Shown: positions 11,255-21,903 of the stretch, in pieces
Layout: each line of letters starts with the position of its first letter
Numbering within the stretch: position 1 is the first letter of the stretch
Source of the DNA: Peribolospora baueri
Lineage: Eukaryota; Basidiomycota; Peribolosporomycetes; Peribolosporales; Peribolosporaceae
Assembly (NCBI GenBank): GCA_029717555.1
Contig: JAMDHS010000102.1
Location: 1-64,000 of the forward strand
DNA length: 64,000 bases
Direction: 5' to 3'
Notes under the pieces: generated by a model
Database searches by the model: none
What the model was told of the DNA's origin: nothing
The model's input: the letters and a program-made list of their open reading frames with translations, nothing else
Made by a program: the position numbers and the translations under genes

Positions 11255-14200
11255 TCAAATGAATTCGAAGAGAGGACCGATACGGCGCCGTCCCACCCGA
11301 GCGCAAGGAGAGCTGTCGATCGACGATGAGCTCATGAGGCTACCCGTGCTCGTTGACCGATTGTGCAAGCCCCTCGTGTCCGATTGAACATATCCAGATC
11401 CGATCGCTGACGGTGAGGATCCCCAGACATGGTTGTAGTGGGAAGAGAGCAATGGAGAGCGTCTCGTAATCGCGGATTCAGGAGGTGACTTTGACCGGAT
11501 GGCGAGCGGCGAAGACGCCTTCGCCTTTCGGCAGGGCGACGACAAATCCGGGCTGTACACGGTGGACGACGTGGGCGAGTCCGAGGCCGAGGAGCCGGCG
11601 GCGGCACTCTTTGCCACCAGAGAGTCCGAAGGAGACATACGGAGCCTTGCCGCCGAGGCAGGGGTGAGAATCGAGAAGAGCGAAAGGCGCATCTCCACGT
11701 CGACGTCGAAGAGCTTGTCGCCGATGGAGGGCCGATCGTAGCTTGGACGATCGTCACTCACGTCGCTGTCATATCGGCTGCGACGGCGGTCGGATTCGCC
11801 TAGTGATGCCTCTGAAAAGCCCATCTCAGATCTCCGGTCGGCTGGTGGAAAAGCGATGGAGCCCTCGGACTCGACGCGCGCAAGCATCCTGTCGCCTATT
11901 TCTGTAGCAATATTTTGAGATTCGGCCTTGTCCTTGCATTCTTCTTCGATGGGAAAAGACACCTCGGCATAAGCGGACGCTGGGCGTCTGCTGACTAGTC
12001 GCCGATGGTCCGGGCTGAAGCCAACTGACGGCTGCACGGCAGATTGCGGGCCTCGTCCAAGATCGTCCGGGATCGGCGATCCGCCCCACAGCCTCTTGGG
12101 CCTGGTGTCCGGGGTGACGGGCGGCAGTTGCGACGATACAGAGAGTATGCGTCTGACTGGGCTAGGCGCGGGTCCGCTGATGCTGCTGACGCAGCAGACA
12201 CGGTATGGCCTCGGCAGGGGCGAGGGACTGTCGTCCAAGCCGACGGACACGCTGGTCATCGCGTCGCTGTTCTCCGGTGTGCTCTCCACGTCGTAGATTT
12301 GGATCTCATCCGAGGAGCTACTCTCCTCGTCAGCGATGAAACCGCTTGAGCGACGCGTAGAGGGCTGACCAAAAGGCGGAGAAGATCCGGCAGCGCCGAA
12401 GCACGGCGTGAGAGGACGATAGAGTGGTGCGCCTGACGCCGGGTGCGAATGGGCGACGGGAGGATGATTAGTCACTGGAGGGAACGCAAAGTCCGTTCCG
12501 GCAGAGGATTGAGTCCACTCCGACACGATGGTGTGTAGGTCGTCGGGGCCAGGTTGGGAGGTGAGGGCGCCGTGGAAGAGACCGTGCAGATCGTCAGGGG
12601 CATCGCTCGTACGCGTTTCAGTACGCTGAATCTCGTCCTCCTCGCCCGCACCGTAGCCGGCCGGGAGACCATCGTGCACGGAGCGAGAGTCGGAGAGACG
12701 GTCGACGACGCTGCGCAAGCCGTCCGTCCCCTGCTCGACATCGTCCAAGTTGGTCGAGCTTAAGAACATGGACTCTGAAAGCGTACTGGCGCGGTGGACG
12801 TCAGGCGCTATGGGGCCTTCGGCGTCCCCGTTAGCGAGGCTATCGAGCGCCTCGCTGCTGCTGCCGCTCGTGGTCGTCGTGGCCCCATCAGCGACCGAAG
12901 AACGATATGCGCTCACGTCGCTGTCGCTCATCGACACTGGAAGAGAGAGAAGACTCGTCAAACCGACCTGGTCGGTGACCTGCCGCTCCGGCGTCAAGCG
13001 CAGTCCGAGCTCAGAGATGGCTGGAGACGGGTGTTCTTGCCGTGCCTGTGTCACGTCCAGCGTGAAACCGCTCCGGGGATCCGGCCGGAAGTGGGCCGGC
13101 GGTTGGGCGCGCATGAGGGGAGACGATGTCGACGCGGGTGTCGGCGCAGCCGGCTGAAATGGAGCAAGGGAAGGCTCGTCCTTGCCGGGCATATCTTCAC
13201 CGTCGCTGGCAGGGACAGAGGGCAAGGGGTACCTGGGCGGCGAGGGGGGCGGCGCACTCCAGTCGGCAAGCGCATGTTCCATAAGGCTGTCAAAGTCGGA
13301 CATGGTCGTCTCCGGGTTGAGAGCGTAAAGCGGGCCGATCGAAGGACGATGAAGAATGGAAGAGGAGACGGAGGTGTCGGAGGCCATCGATGTGACCGAG
13401 CCTTTGCCACAAGGGTGTCCGTGTCCGTGTCGCTGGTGTGGCTCCTGGTGCGACTGCCGCTGCTGCCGATGAGATGGGTCACGGCCACGCGTAGGAACAA
13501 ACGTCGGCGAGAGAAGGCTAGGAGAGGGAGGCGACTTGACCGACGCCGCCTCGAGCGTGGAGGGGGGCCGAACGCGGAGAGGGGGCGGCACAGGCTGGGA
13601 TGCGGCCGAAGGGGTGCACTCCTCCGCGGTATACCTGGGAACGGCTTTGCAGTACGAGAGACGCGACCGGCTCGGCACGGCTGTATGGGAGCGAGACGAA
13701 GCAAGGGGATCGGTCAGTGAGCGAGACGAAGCATCGGTCAGTTCAGTCAGTGACAATCCCGGCGGCGGTGAAAGACACCCACGCGTCTGTTCGGCGTCGC
13801 CCGTCCCAAGGTCCCGGGGCCCCAGAGCCGACTCTGGAGTATGCGCGGGGGAGATCGAATCCATGGACGTCCTTTCCCTTCCCGGCCTCATCTTCCCCGT
13901 ACCTCCCTGGGGCTCGTTCTCCTTCAGCCTGTCTGCAGCAGTCCAGCCACTCAGACTGCCGACTCTTAGCTTGGACACGTCGGCCTTGGTACTGAGCGTC
14001 TTCCACCACTTTGCCTTGAAATCAGGAGCGGCGGAGGGAGGGGTGGTCTTCCCGTGTTCGATAACGTCGGGAGGAGGAAGGGCTTCGGAAGAGAGGTACA
14101 CCCACGACGCCAGCCAGTCGCCTCCGTCTTCCGTCGCCTGCGCCGGCGTCGGCGTCTGCGCCTGCGCCTGGCGCTTGCCGGATGAGCCGTAGAGCCGACT

Positions 14201-15901
14201 AAAACGGCGGCCGACGGTATAGAAACGGGTCTGCGACTCTCCCCTCGACCAGGCTGGCTCGGCCTTCTTCTTCCCTCCGCCTCCGTCAGGAGACCCTCCG
14301 CCGGCGGAGGAGGTGCTGAAGCGGGACCTGAGCATCGTCGACGCGCGGCTCATGCTCATGGTCGAGCGACCCATCGAGACGGAAGGGGCCGAGCTTCGCA
14401 AGGCGCCAGCGCCCCGGTCCGGCTCGCGGGGCAAGGGCAAGCCTCGGACGAGCTTGCCCATCTTGTCCGCGAAGTCACCGTCACCATCGCCACCGCCATC
14501 CGCACCTGGGTGCTGAGCGACCGCGGGCGCGAGAACGTTCCTCAAGCTCGGCGGACAATCGGGCAGCTCTCGCATGCGCAGAGTCCGAGTCTGAGCATGA
14601 ACGGCGCGCTTGCGCAGAGTCGGCTCCGACTTTTTCCTGCTCCCCAGGCGGGAGAGACTGCGAAGCGAGGCCAAGGTGCCGAACGGCGATCCGGAACCGG
14701 AACCGGGGCCAGGGCCGGAGCCGCTTCTTCGCTCGCTCTCGCCGACCGCGGCGGGGGCCCGACGGAATAGGCGCAGCGAGCCGGAGCCGGTGCTGAAGCG
14801 AGGGGAGCGAGAAGCTTTGCTGAATGTGTTCGCCTTGTGCGTGTGCGTGTGCGTGGGCTCGGGACAGAAAGGAGGAGAACCGGCGGCGAAAGCTTGGGAG
14901 GAGGCGACGGCGCCTTTAGATCCAGGTGACGGAGACGGCGACGATGAGCCGGGCAAAAGGGCGTGGGCGTGGGTATGGGCGTCCAAAGTCTGTTGGATCG
15001 ACGCGCGCAACGCACGTCGCGGCGGCTGCAGGCCTCGTCCGACAAGGGCGGCAGCACTTTCCATCGAGGCTGCCAAAGCCCCTCTCGGCACGGACAAGTC
15101 GTCTTCATCCGGACGTTCTTCCACCCTGCCACCAGCCATCGTGTCCTTCCTCTTCCACTCCCTTTTAACCTCGCCCTCCGTCTCCGTCCTGTTCGCCATC
15201 TCCATCTCTACCTCCCAGAGCCTCTTAGCCGCATCACTCAAGAACTCGGCACGGGGAGGAAGGGAGGACGACTGGAAGGGGTACTGATGAAAGGTGAGAG
15301 AGGAGGTGCGAGGAGGCGGGGGAGGGAGCGGCTTCGTGTTGCTGCTGAGGTGTTGGATCGGACGAGGAGGCGGGTAGACGACGTGCGGCTCCGGCTCTGG
15401 CTGCAGCGCGGACAAGCTGGAGCCGGGGCCAACGCCGGGGCCGGTCGTTCCACAGCCTGCTGCCATCGGTCGCGCCCCCGCACCGCCCTCAAGGGTGACA
15501 GTGCGCGTGGGTTTGGAGGCAGACCTGGGCGAGGGAGTGGGCGTGAATTGGAAGGTGGGCTCGAGCGCGTGCCTGGCGAGGCGCGGAGAGTTGTGGCCGC
15601 CGAGAACGTGTGCGGCGCGGGTATGACGAGGGATGTGGGTGGTGGCGTCGACGTTAGTTCTGGTATTTACGTTGGTTTTGGTATTGGCGTTGGCGTGGGC
15701 GTGGACGTTGGCGTTGACGTTGGCATCGACGGCGACGGAGCTCAGCGGGACGCGGACGCGCCTGCGTACGATCACGGGTCGCTGCTTCCTGTGCGCCTCG
15801 GCGTCGACGGGCGGCTTGACGTTGTATTCCCGCGCGTCCATCTCGCTCTCCTCGGTGGTGCGCTTGTGCCGGACAGAAGGAGAATGAGAAGAAGAAGGCA
15901 T
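11255..15901 (-). CDS. Very long low-complexity Ser/Pro/Arg-rich protein
   Basis: An uninterrupted reading of about 1,548 residues from ATG at 15901 (MPSSSHSPSVRHKR); the frame is open further upstream but only from non-ATG codons. I recognise no domain. Composition is strongly biased: Ser, Pro, Gly, Arg and Thr dominate. An Asn-dipeptide tract (VDANVNANVHAHANANTKTN) lies near residues 55-85, an alternating His-Thr run (THTHTHK) follows later, and there are many SP/TP sites and basic RxxS sites that could be kinase targets. Such proteins in basidiomycetes are often cytoskeletal, polarity or signalling scaffolds, but nothing here proves that. The absence of introns over 4.6 kb contrasts with every neighbour. 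The C-terminal end is uncertain (see 10410-11239). Confidence 0.7.
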   Translation of the reverse strand: MPSSSHSPSVRHKRTTEESEMDAREYNVKPPVDAEAHRKQRPVIVRRRVRVPLSSVAVDANVNANVHAHANANTKTNVNTRTNVDATTHIPRHTRAAHVLGGHNSPRLARHALEPTFQFTPTPSPRSASKPTRTVTLEGGAGARPMAAGCGTTGPGVGPGSSLSALQPEPEPHVVYPPPRPIQHLSSNTKPLPPPPPRTSSLTFHQYPFQSSSLPPRAEFLSDAAKRLWEVEMEMANRTETEGEVKREWKRKDTMAGGRVEERPDEDDLSVPRGALAASMESAAALVGRGLQPPRRALRASIQQTLDAHTHAHALLPGSSSPSPSPGSKGAVASSQAFAAGSPPFCPEPTHTHTHKANTFSKASRSPRFSTGSGSLRLFRRAPAAVGESERRSGSGPGPGSGSGSPFGTLASLRSLSRLGSRKKSEPTLRKRAVHAQTRTLRMRELPDCPPSLRNVLAPAVAQHPGADGGGDGDGDFADKMGKLVRGLPLPREPDRGAGALRSSAPSVSMGRSTMSMSRASTMLRSRFSTSSAGGGSPDGGGGKKKAEPAWSRGESQTRFYTVGRRFSRLYGSSGKRQAQAQTPTPAQATEDGGDWLASWVYLSSEALPPPDVIEHGKTTPPSAAPDFKAKWWKTLSTKADVSKLRVGSLSGWTAADRLKENEPQGGTGKMRPGRERTSMDSISPAHTPESALGPRDLGTGDAEQTRGCLSPPPGLSLTELTDASSRSLTDPLASSRSHTAVPSRSRLSYCKAVPRYTAEECTPSAASQPVPPPLRVRPPSTLEAASVKSPPSPSLLSPTFVPTRGRDPSHRQQRQSHQEPHQRHGHGHPCGKGSVTSMASDTSVSSSILHRPSIGPLYALNPETTMSDFDSLMEHALADWSAPPPSPPRYPLPSVPASDGEDMPGKDEPSLAPFQPAAPTPASTSSPLMRAQPPAHFRPDPRSGFTLDVTQARQEHPSPAISELGLRLTPERQVTDQVGLTSLLSLPVSMSDSDVSAYRSSVADGATTTTSGSSSEALDSLANGDAEGPIAPDVHRASTLSESMFLSSTNLDDVEQGTDGLRSVVDRLSDSRSVHDGLPAGYGAGEEDEIQRTETRTSDAPDDLHGLFHGALTSQPGPDDLHTIVSEWTQSSAGTDFAFPPVTNHPPVAHSHPASGAPLYRPLTPCFGAAGSSPPFGQPSTRRSSGFIADEESSSSDEIQIYDVESTPENSDAMTSVSVGLDDSPSPLPRPYRVCCVSSISGPAPSPVRRILSVSSQLPPVTPDTRPKRLWGGSPIPDDLGRGPQSAVQPSVGFSPDHRRLVSRRPASAYAEVSFPIEEECKDKAESQNIATEIGDRMLARVESEGSIAFPPADRRSEMGFSEASLGESDRRRSRYDSDVSDDRPSYDRPSIGDKLFDVDVEMRLSLFSILTPASAARLRMSPSDSLVAKSAAAGSSASDSPTSSTVYSPDLSSPCRKAKASSPLAIRSKSPPESAITRRSPLLSSHYNHVWGSSPSAIGSGYVQSDTRGLHNRSTSTGSLMSSSSIDSSPCARVGRRRIGPLFEFI

Positions 15902-16917
15902 CGCACGGCGGAGACTGGGATGCAGAGGAGAGAAGAAATCAAACGAGCCGAGGCTGGGCTGGGCGGAGGCAAGACGTAGAAGAGGGGCGGAGAGAAGGCG
16001 AAGAAAGCGAAGGAGGTGATCTGGGTGAAAGCGAGGCACCTGTCCTGGCCTGATCTGATCTGGTCGCAGTCTTGAAGCGTCGTCAGGCCGTCAGAGGGTT
16101 ACGGAGATAGGGGGCAGCGAAGGATGAAGGCGTGATAGGCGTGGGTGTCGTTTGTCGTGAATGAGAAGCTGGAGAGCAAAGGTCATGGGGTCATGGGCGT
16201 GCGTGGGTGTCTTTTCTTGAGTTGTCTCGTCTTGTCTCCCTCGTGGTGGGAAGAAGAGAACCGCATACACTCCACTCCTTCCTCTTAACCTCGCCTTGTT
16301 GTCGCTCGAAGCACGCGACGGCCGCGACGCGTCGAAACACGAGGCATGCCTCCTTAACCCCTGACGTGCACGCTCGCTTATCTGCTCCCATCCATTCCAT
16401 TCCCACTTATTCCCTAACCCATCTCATCCCATCCAACCACGTCTCCATCTCGTCCCGCTTCTAGCCCCCTCCACCCGTCCTCGCAGCCAGAACCAGAACG
16501 GAGCGAAAGAAGGACGACGACGCACGGACGGACGGAACGAACGAACGAACAATAAAGAAGCGTAGATCCTCCGCCCACCCGACAATTCCCCGCGGACCTG
16601 ATCAGGACCTGATTCTGATTGATCCGCCCTGACTGACCCGCCCGCTCGCACATACATACACACCATAGTAGGGTTATCACGCGCAGGACCCTAACCCTAA
16701 CCTGCTCGCTCGATCGTGCGCGCTCCTCACCACCATCCACCGCTTCGACGACAGACCGAACACACTTCACACGACCACGACGCATTCCTTCCTCGTTCCC
16801 CTCTCTTCCTTTCACTCCTCCCACTCGCCCTCTTCTCCCGTTCCTCCTCTCCGTCCTCATTCCATTCCATTCCATTCCATTCCATCCATCCATCTGCCAC
16901 TCTCGCGCCCGGCGGCC
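15902..16917. promoter_or_regulatory. Divergent promoter region
   Basis: About 1 kb between the long minus-strand gene and the RBM25-like gene. It is pyrimidine-rich toward the plus gene, contains a two-unit CCCTAA motif near 16685-16698 and a CCATT pentamer repeat ending about 25 bases before the RBM25-like ATG. No gene is visible. Confidence 0.45.
16857..16893. repeat. (CCATT)n microsatellite in 5' leader
   Basis: About six tandem CCATT units followed by CCATC units, ending about 25 bases upstream of the ATG at 16918, so probably transcribed in the 5' UTR. Confidence 0.8.
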
Positions 16918-19373
16918 ATGTACGGCCGTCCACCACCCCACCGCGGCTACCCGCCTTACCAACAGCGCCCACCTCCGGGCCCCCCGCCAGGTCCACCGGG
17001 CGCGCCAGGGACGGCGACGGCGACGGGGACAGGAGCACCATGGCCATACCCTCCGCCCGGAGGACAGCCAGGCTACGGCGGTGCACCGAGGGCCGGTATC
17101 GGCGCCCCCGGCCGACCTCCTGCGCCGCCGGGTATGGGAGCGGGCGCCAGCTGGGAGGGAAGCCCTCCACCTCGTGCGCCGCCAGGGGCGATGGCCGGCG
17201 GCAGTGCATCGCCTTACGCCCCCGGCCCGGGTCCGGGTCCGAGTCCGGCGGCGCCAACCCCGAGGGCGGAGGCTTCCACGACGTTGTTCGTCGGGTCCAT
17301 CAGCGCCGGCGTCACCGATATGTGGTTGGAGAGGATATTGCAGGTGCGCGGCTTTCTCTTTGCGTGCGTGCAGTCCTTGCACTCATCGTGATTATTTTTT
17401 CCCTTTGCTCGCTCCTCCTTCAGTCATGCGGTCCGCTTCGCAAGGTCAACCGCGTCAAAGACCTCACGGGCAAGCCCAAGGCATTCGGCTTTGCAGAGTA
17501 CGAGGAGCCAGAGAGCGTCTTGCGCGCCCTCAAAGTCCTCAATGGCGTCGAGGTGCCCAGCTTGGACCCTGGCGGCGGGCAGGCGAAAAAGTTGGTCGTC
17601 AAGGCGGATGAGAAGACGAGGGTGTACTTGGATCAGTACGAGAGTGGGAGGGTGAAGGGCGAGGGCGAGGAGGAACTTGATTCCAAGGCCAGGGAGACGA
17701 TCGAGGACATCTTCAAAGAGATGGTCTCGGGCGCCGACTCGTCCGATGCCAACAAGGACGATCCGGGATACACCGTCCCTGCGCATCTGCGCGACCTCCC
17801 GCCGGAGGAGCTGCCGGAGGAGCAACGCGGGATCGTGCTGTCGGAGATTGCCATGTTCAGGGAGAGGGCGCACAAGAAGGAGCAGGAGAGAAAGAGAAAG
17901 GAGGAGGAGATGGAGAGGGAGAGGGAGAGGGAGTGGGAGATGCGCAGGAAGAGGGAGGACGCCGCTCGCAACGCCCAGGCCGCTTCGCCACCAGCCGATC
18001 GCAGAAGGCCGGCCGCCAATGGTTACGGCCACGGCCACGGCGCGGACAGCCACCTGCCGTACGGCAAGGAACAAAGCTACAACAAGCCCATGTCCTTTGT
18101 CCGAGCTGACGCCGCGGGGGGGGGACCGGTGTCGTCGATCGGCGGCGACGCCAACGCGGTGCTCGATCCGGAGCAGCAGGACGAGGAGGAGGAGAGGAGG
18201 AGGAGAGAAGCCAAGGAGAGGGAAGCCGAGGTCGCTTTGCGGGATGTGAGTCGTGAATGGGTGAATGGACCGTGCTCTTTTTTTCTTCTTCAAGCTCACA
18301 TCTATCTGCCTCGTCTCCATTCGCATCGATCGCAGCGCGAACGCCGATGGGAGGCCCGCGAGCGGTCCCGTCTCGCGGCGATAGAGCGCGAACTGGGGCG
18401 GGAGCGCGACGAAGAGGCGCGGGAGCAGCGGGAGCGACAGAGGCGACTAACCCTGCACGCCCGCTTCGATGACGACGACCCTTCGACGCTGCCCCGCGGA
18501 GCGGACTACACGTTCTACGACGACCGGCTCGCTTGGCGGGAGGTGTACGGGCCGATCCGGGCGAGGGAGAAGGAGGCGGACGAGGCGGACAAGAAGCGGG
18601 AGGAGGAAGAAGTGGAGAAGATCCGGATCGAGTCGGAGCGTTTCCTCGCCGAGCAGGCGGCCGAGATGGAGGCGCTGGCTCAGGCGCAGAGAGATGCTGG
18701 TATGCTCCTCGACGAGGGACAGCCGATCAAGCTGTCGTTCACCGCCAAGGCCGCTGGAGGTGCGGATGGCACCAAGGCTATGGTGGATCACCCGGAAGGC
18801 AAGGTGGCGATGGGCGCAGCGGCCGGGGCAGCAGCAGCGGCGGCGGGGGCAGCAGGTCAAACGGAACATGGTGCGGCCGGCGGTCGACCGGTGCTACTAG
18901 GCGAAGCAGAGGAGGAAGAAGAAGCGCTTCGGAAGAAGCTGCGCGTGTTAGTGCCTTTGGAGTATGGCGACGGATTGACGGACGAGGAGAGGGAGGAAAA
19001 ACGAAAGGACAAAGTGAGGAGGATGTGGGAGAGCGTGCCGGCTCAGGTGGACAAGCTTGCGCTTGTGCCGATTAGATGGGAGTTGGTGGATGAGGTGAGC
19101 CGCGTCTTTGTCTTTCGTGCCCGCTCAATTTCGCGCCCGCTCAACAAATATTTTCCTTTCTGCCAGAACATGATCGACAACAAATTAGCGCCGCTGGCAA
19201 ACGAAAAGATCGTAGAGTACCTGGGCGCGGAGGAAGAAGAGCTGCTCTCGTTCGTCCTCGAGCACGTTCGCGAACGCAAGGGCGCGCTCGAGCTTCGGGA
19301 CGGCCTCGAACCTGTGTTGGCCGACGAGGCGGGGCTGTTCGTCGAGGGCTTTTGGAAGAGGTGAGTGCTGTCA

Positions 19374-19408
<35 letters not shown>

Positions 19409-19512
19409 TTTCGGTGGGGTTTTATTCATTCCGTCTTGATCGTCTCGTCTCCTTCAGGCTCGTCTTCGAAACTCTGGTTGCCGCCGCGGGCATATCGGAC
19501 AGCAGCTTCTGA
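16918..19512 (+). CDS. RBM25: RBM25-like splicing factor (RRM plus PWI domain)
   Basis: Nuclear U1-snRNP-associated splicing regulator. Exons: 16918-17343, 17424-18245, 18336-19094, 19167-19360, 19458-19512; 751 residues, frame kept. Domains: a Pro/Gly-rich N-terminus (residues 1-115); an RRM from about 121 (RNP2 LFVGSI; RNP1-like KAFGFAEYE); a long acidic/basic RE/RK-rich region of charged single-helix type (EREREREWEMRRKRE and further repeats); and a C-terminal PWI fold of about 100 residues (LVPIRWELVD, KIVEYLGAEEEELLSFVLEHV, FVEGFWKRLVFE). This order is that of RBM25/Snu71. Introns 2 (90 nt) and 3 (72 nt) are multiples of three and free of stops in the reading frame. Confidence 0.93.
19373..19408. 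repeat. (GACGGC)n microsatellite inside the last intron of the RBM25-like gene
   Basis: Tandem CGACGG hexamers between the donor at 19361 and the acceptor ending at 19457. Length variation here could affect splicing of the last PWI exon. Confidence 0.8.
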
Positions 19513-20908
19513 CACGCCACCGGCGGCGGAGGTGGTGGTGCAAGGTCGTCGCGAGTCTATTCCCCTCCATGTGAACCGCGACCGCGCTCCGGTTATCCTT
19601 GATTCTACCCTCTCACCCCTTCTCCCATCTATCTCTCTCTCTCAAAAAAAACACCCACCACTGCTGCTCTATCGACCGGTGAGTGATCGCAAGGGCGAGA
19701 GGGAAGGCGCATGTACTTTACAATCTCATTTGCGCCTCGCAGCGAGGGCAGGAATCTCGATCTCGATCACGTTCACGGTCGACTTTGGACGAGGCGACGG
19801 CGACGACGGCGAAGGAACGGATGGGCCGAAGCAAGACAGCGAGCGAAGTCATCCATCCATCCATCCGTCGGTCGGTCGTCTGTCATCATCATCGTCGTCG
19901 TCTCTGCCCTCGGCCCAGCCCAGCCCGGCGGCTCGGTCGAGTAGTCTCAGTGAGTGATGAGCGAGCGAGCGAGCGAGCGAAGGGGCGGCCGATTGGGTTC
20001 GGTTCGGTTCGGCAGCGACACGCAACGACATGACACGACACGACATGACATGATGACGGCTAGGTACAGACACCGGGCGCGAAGGAAGCAAGTCTCGCCC
20101 CGGGCTGACCTTCTCTTTCTCATGTTCAGCCCAGTCGAGTGGGGCTTTATCAGACATCATGTTGGAATCGAGTCGAGTAGAGTCGACAGTGTGTGTGGCC
20201 AGAGGAGATTTTGTGGCTCCCCTCCGCGTTCTCGTGAGATGTCGCGTGGGTCGTGCGTGCCTGGGCGAGGGCGTACGTACGAGAAAGAGACGGCAAGAAG
20301 GCGGTGGAATGGGGGTGTGTGTATATGCGCGTAGGTACGCCGGCGTTGCGGGTCGGAGACTTTTTGTCCTCTTGTGCTCGCTTGGACGAGCACATGGAGA
20401 CGAGGGAGAGCGTCGTCATTTCATCACCGCCATACATGGTGTGAGGTGGGCGAGAGAGAGCGCAGCTAAACAGAGAGGGGAGAGATGGGCGTTGATCTCC
20501 TCCTTGTTTCTAGTCTCCTTCCCGTCACCCTCCCTTTCTTCTTGCTCTCCGTCTTCCTATCTCCCTCTGTTTTCCATCCACGGTCGTCTCCTCTTGGACG
20601 TGCGTCGCTTTGCTTTGCTTTGCTTCGCGTTGCTTCACGACTGAATGCGGTGCAGCACCCGCTGGACGGGGTAATCAGGTCAGTATACGTGTCCGCGTCA
20701 TTGTCAGTATCATTGTCAGTTCAGGCGGTGTCAGCCGGCATCGGGCAGTGTCAGCCGGGGTGAGGCAGTGAGAGAGCGCCAGCCGGCGTCGAACGCTGCT
20801 TGATCTTGGCGTTCCCACGCCGAGCCAACGCCGTCGATCCGCTCGTGGACGGACGGTTCGCGTGGTGGCGGCCTCGCGTGTCCGTTTGGAGGATGGAGGT
20901 TGCGGAGG

Positions 20909-20909
<1 letters not shown>

Positions 20910-20947
<38 letters not shown>

Positions 20948-20985
20948 CGTCGTCGTCGTTGTCGTCGTCGCCGTCGTCGTCGTGG
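20910..20985. repeat. (TTGTCG)n / (TCG)n microsatellite
   Basis: Seven or so TTGTCG units grading into TCG trinucleotides; translated it gives only Val, Arg or Asp/Asn runs. Confidence 0.85.
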
Positions 20986-21164
20986 CCCAGCCGGCTGTGG
21001 AGAGAAACACAAAGCAAACGGACGGAGGGACGGACGACGGATGGAGAGGAGGATAAGCGGACGGGAGGAACGGGCCGGGTGATCGACGCCGTGGGATCGA
21101 TCCGTTCGAGCGCGCCCAGATTTAGATTCTCACTCGGCGTCCATGGCGTGCAAGGTGTGGCTGC

Positions 21165-21198
21165 GCGGTGATGGCGATGGTGATGGTGGTGGTGGTCA

Positions 21199-21229
<31 letters not shown>

Positions 21230-21300
21230 TGTCTTCGCTATCGCTATCGCCATCTCCATCTCCATCACCACCGCCATCCCCATCCCCATCCCCATCGTCT
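21165..21300. repeat. Compound tri/hexanucleotide repeat
   Basis: Runs of GGTGAT, GTCGTC, CTATCG, CATCTC and CATCCC follow one another without spacers, about 700 bases upstream of the flippase ATG. Confidence 0.8.
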
Positions 21301-21903
21301 TCGCGCCGGCCCGGACGGCTGGCTGGCTGGACGGAAGGAAGAATATTGTGTGCGACCCTGAACGAAGCTGCCCTGACGCGCCATTCATCTTTCCATCTTT
21401 CTTTCTTTCGTCCCTTCCATCATCCTCTTTCATCTTCCTTCGACTACCACCATCTTCGTATTCGTAGCCCATCTTTCTTCGTCTCCGTTTCCGTCTTCTC
21501 CATCTCCCTCTCTCCCTCTCCATCTCCATCCCGTCTCTTCTCCATCTCATCCCCCTGTCCTTCTTCCTTCTCCTCCCCCCGACCTAGGCTGGCCTACCCC
21601 TCCCCTCCGACTTACAGCCGCCTTCACCTTCTCTCTCTTGCCCAACACCACACCCCCTCCGCTTCCGGATCGAGACGAGACAGACGTAACCCCTTCTGCG
21701 CATACCCGCCCTTTTCCGGCGCACTCCCTCCTCGCAAACGTCTCACGCCCCTTTCGCCATCGCCATCACCCGTCCCTTTTCACCTCCCATTCGCTTTCGT
21801 CGTCCACCCGTCTTGCCCCGTCCCTCCCCGCGCCGCCTGGTCTCGTCAACGACGACATATCTCCTTCTCCCACCTCGCCCCCCTTTCCTAGCACCTCGCC
21901 AAC

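Larger units (their letters stand above)
19513..21903. other. 2.4-kb gene-free stretch rich in simple repeats
   Basis: I find no supportable gene. Repeats include GAGC/GCGA tetramers (about 19957-19981), CGACATGACA-like units (about 20010-20055), a TTGTCG hexamer array (20910-20985), and GGTGAT/TCGTCG/CATCCC arrays (21165-21300). The final ~500 bases are strongly pyrimidine-rich and lead into the flippase ATG at 21904, as in many fungal promoters and leaders. Open frames here encode only single-residue or dipeptide runs. Confidence 0.6.

Noticed and set aside
14963-15979. Plus-strand open frame of 338 codons opposite the long low-complexity gene
   Set aside because: Val/Gly/Asp dipeptide runs mirror the Asn-x repeat of the minus-strand protein; no independent coding sign.
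16685-16698. CCCTAACCCTAA, telomere-like repeat
   Set aside because: Only two units, inside a promoter; similar single or double units near 49490 and 59620. Too short for an interstitial telomere tract.
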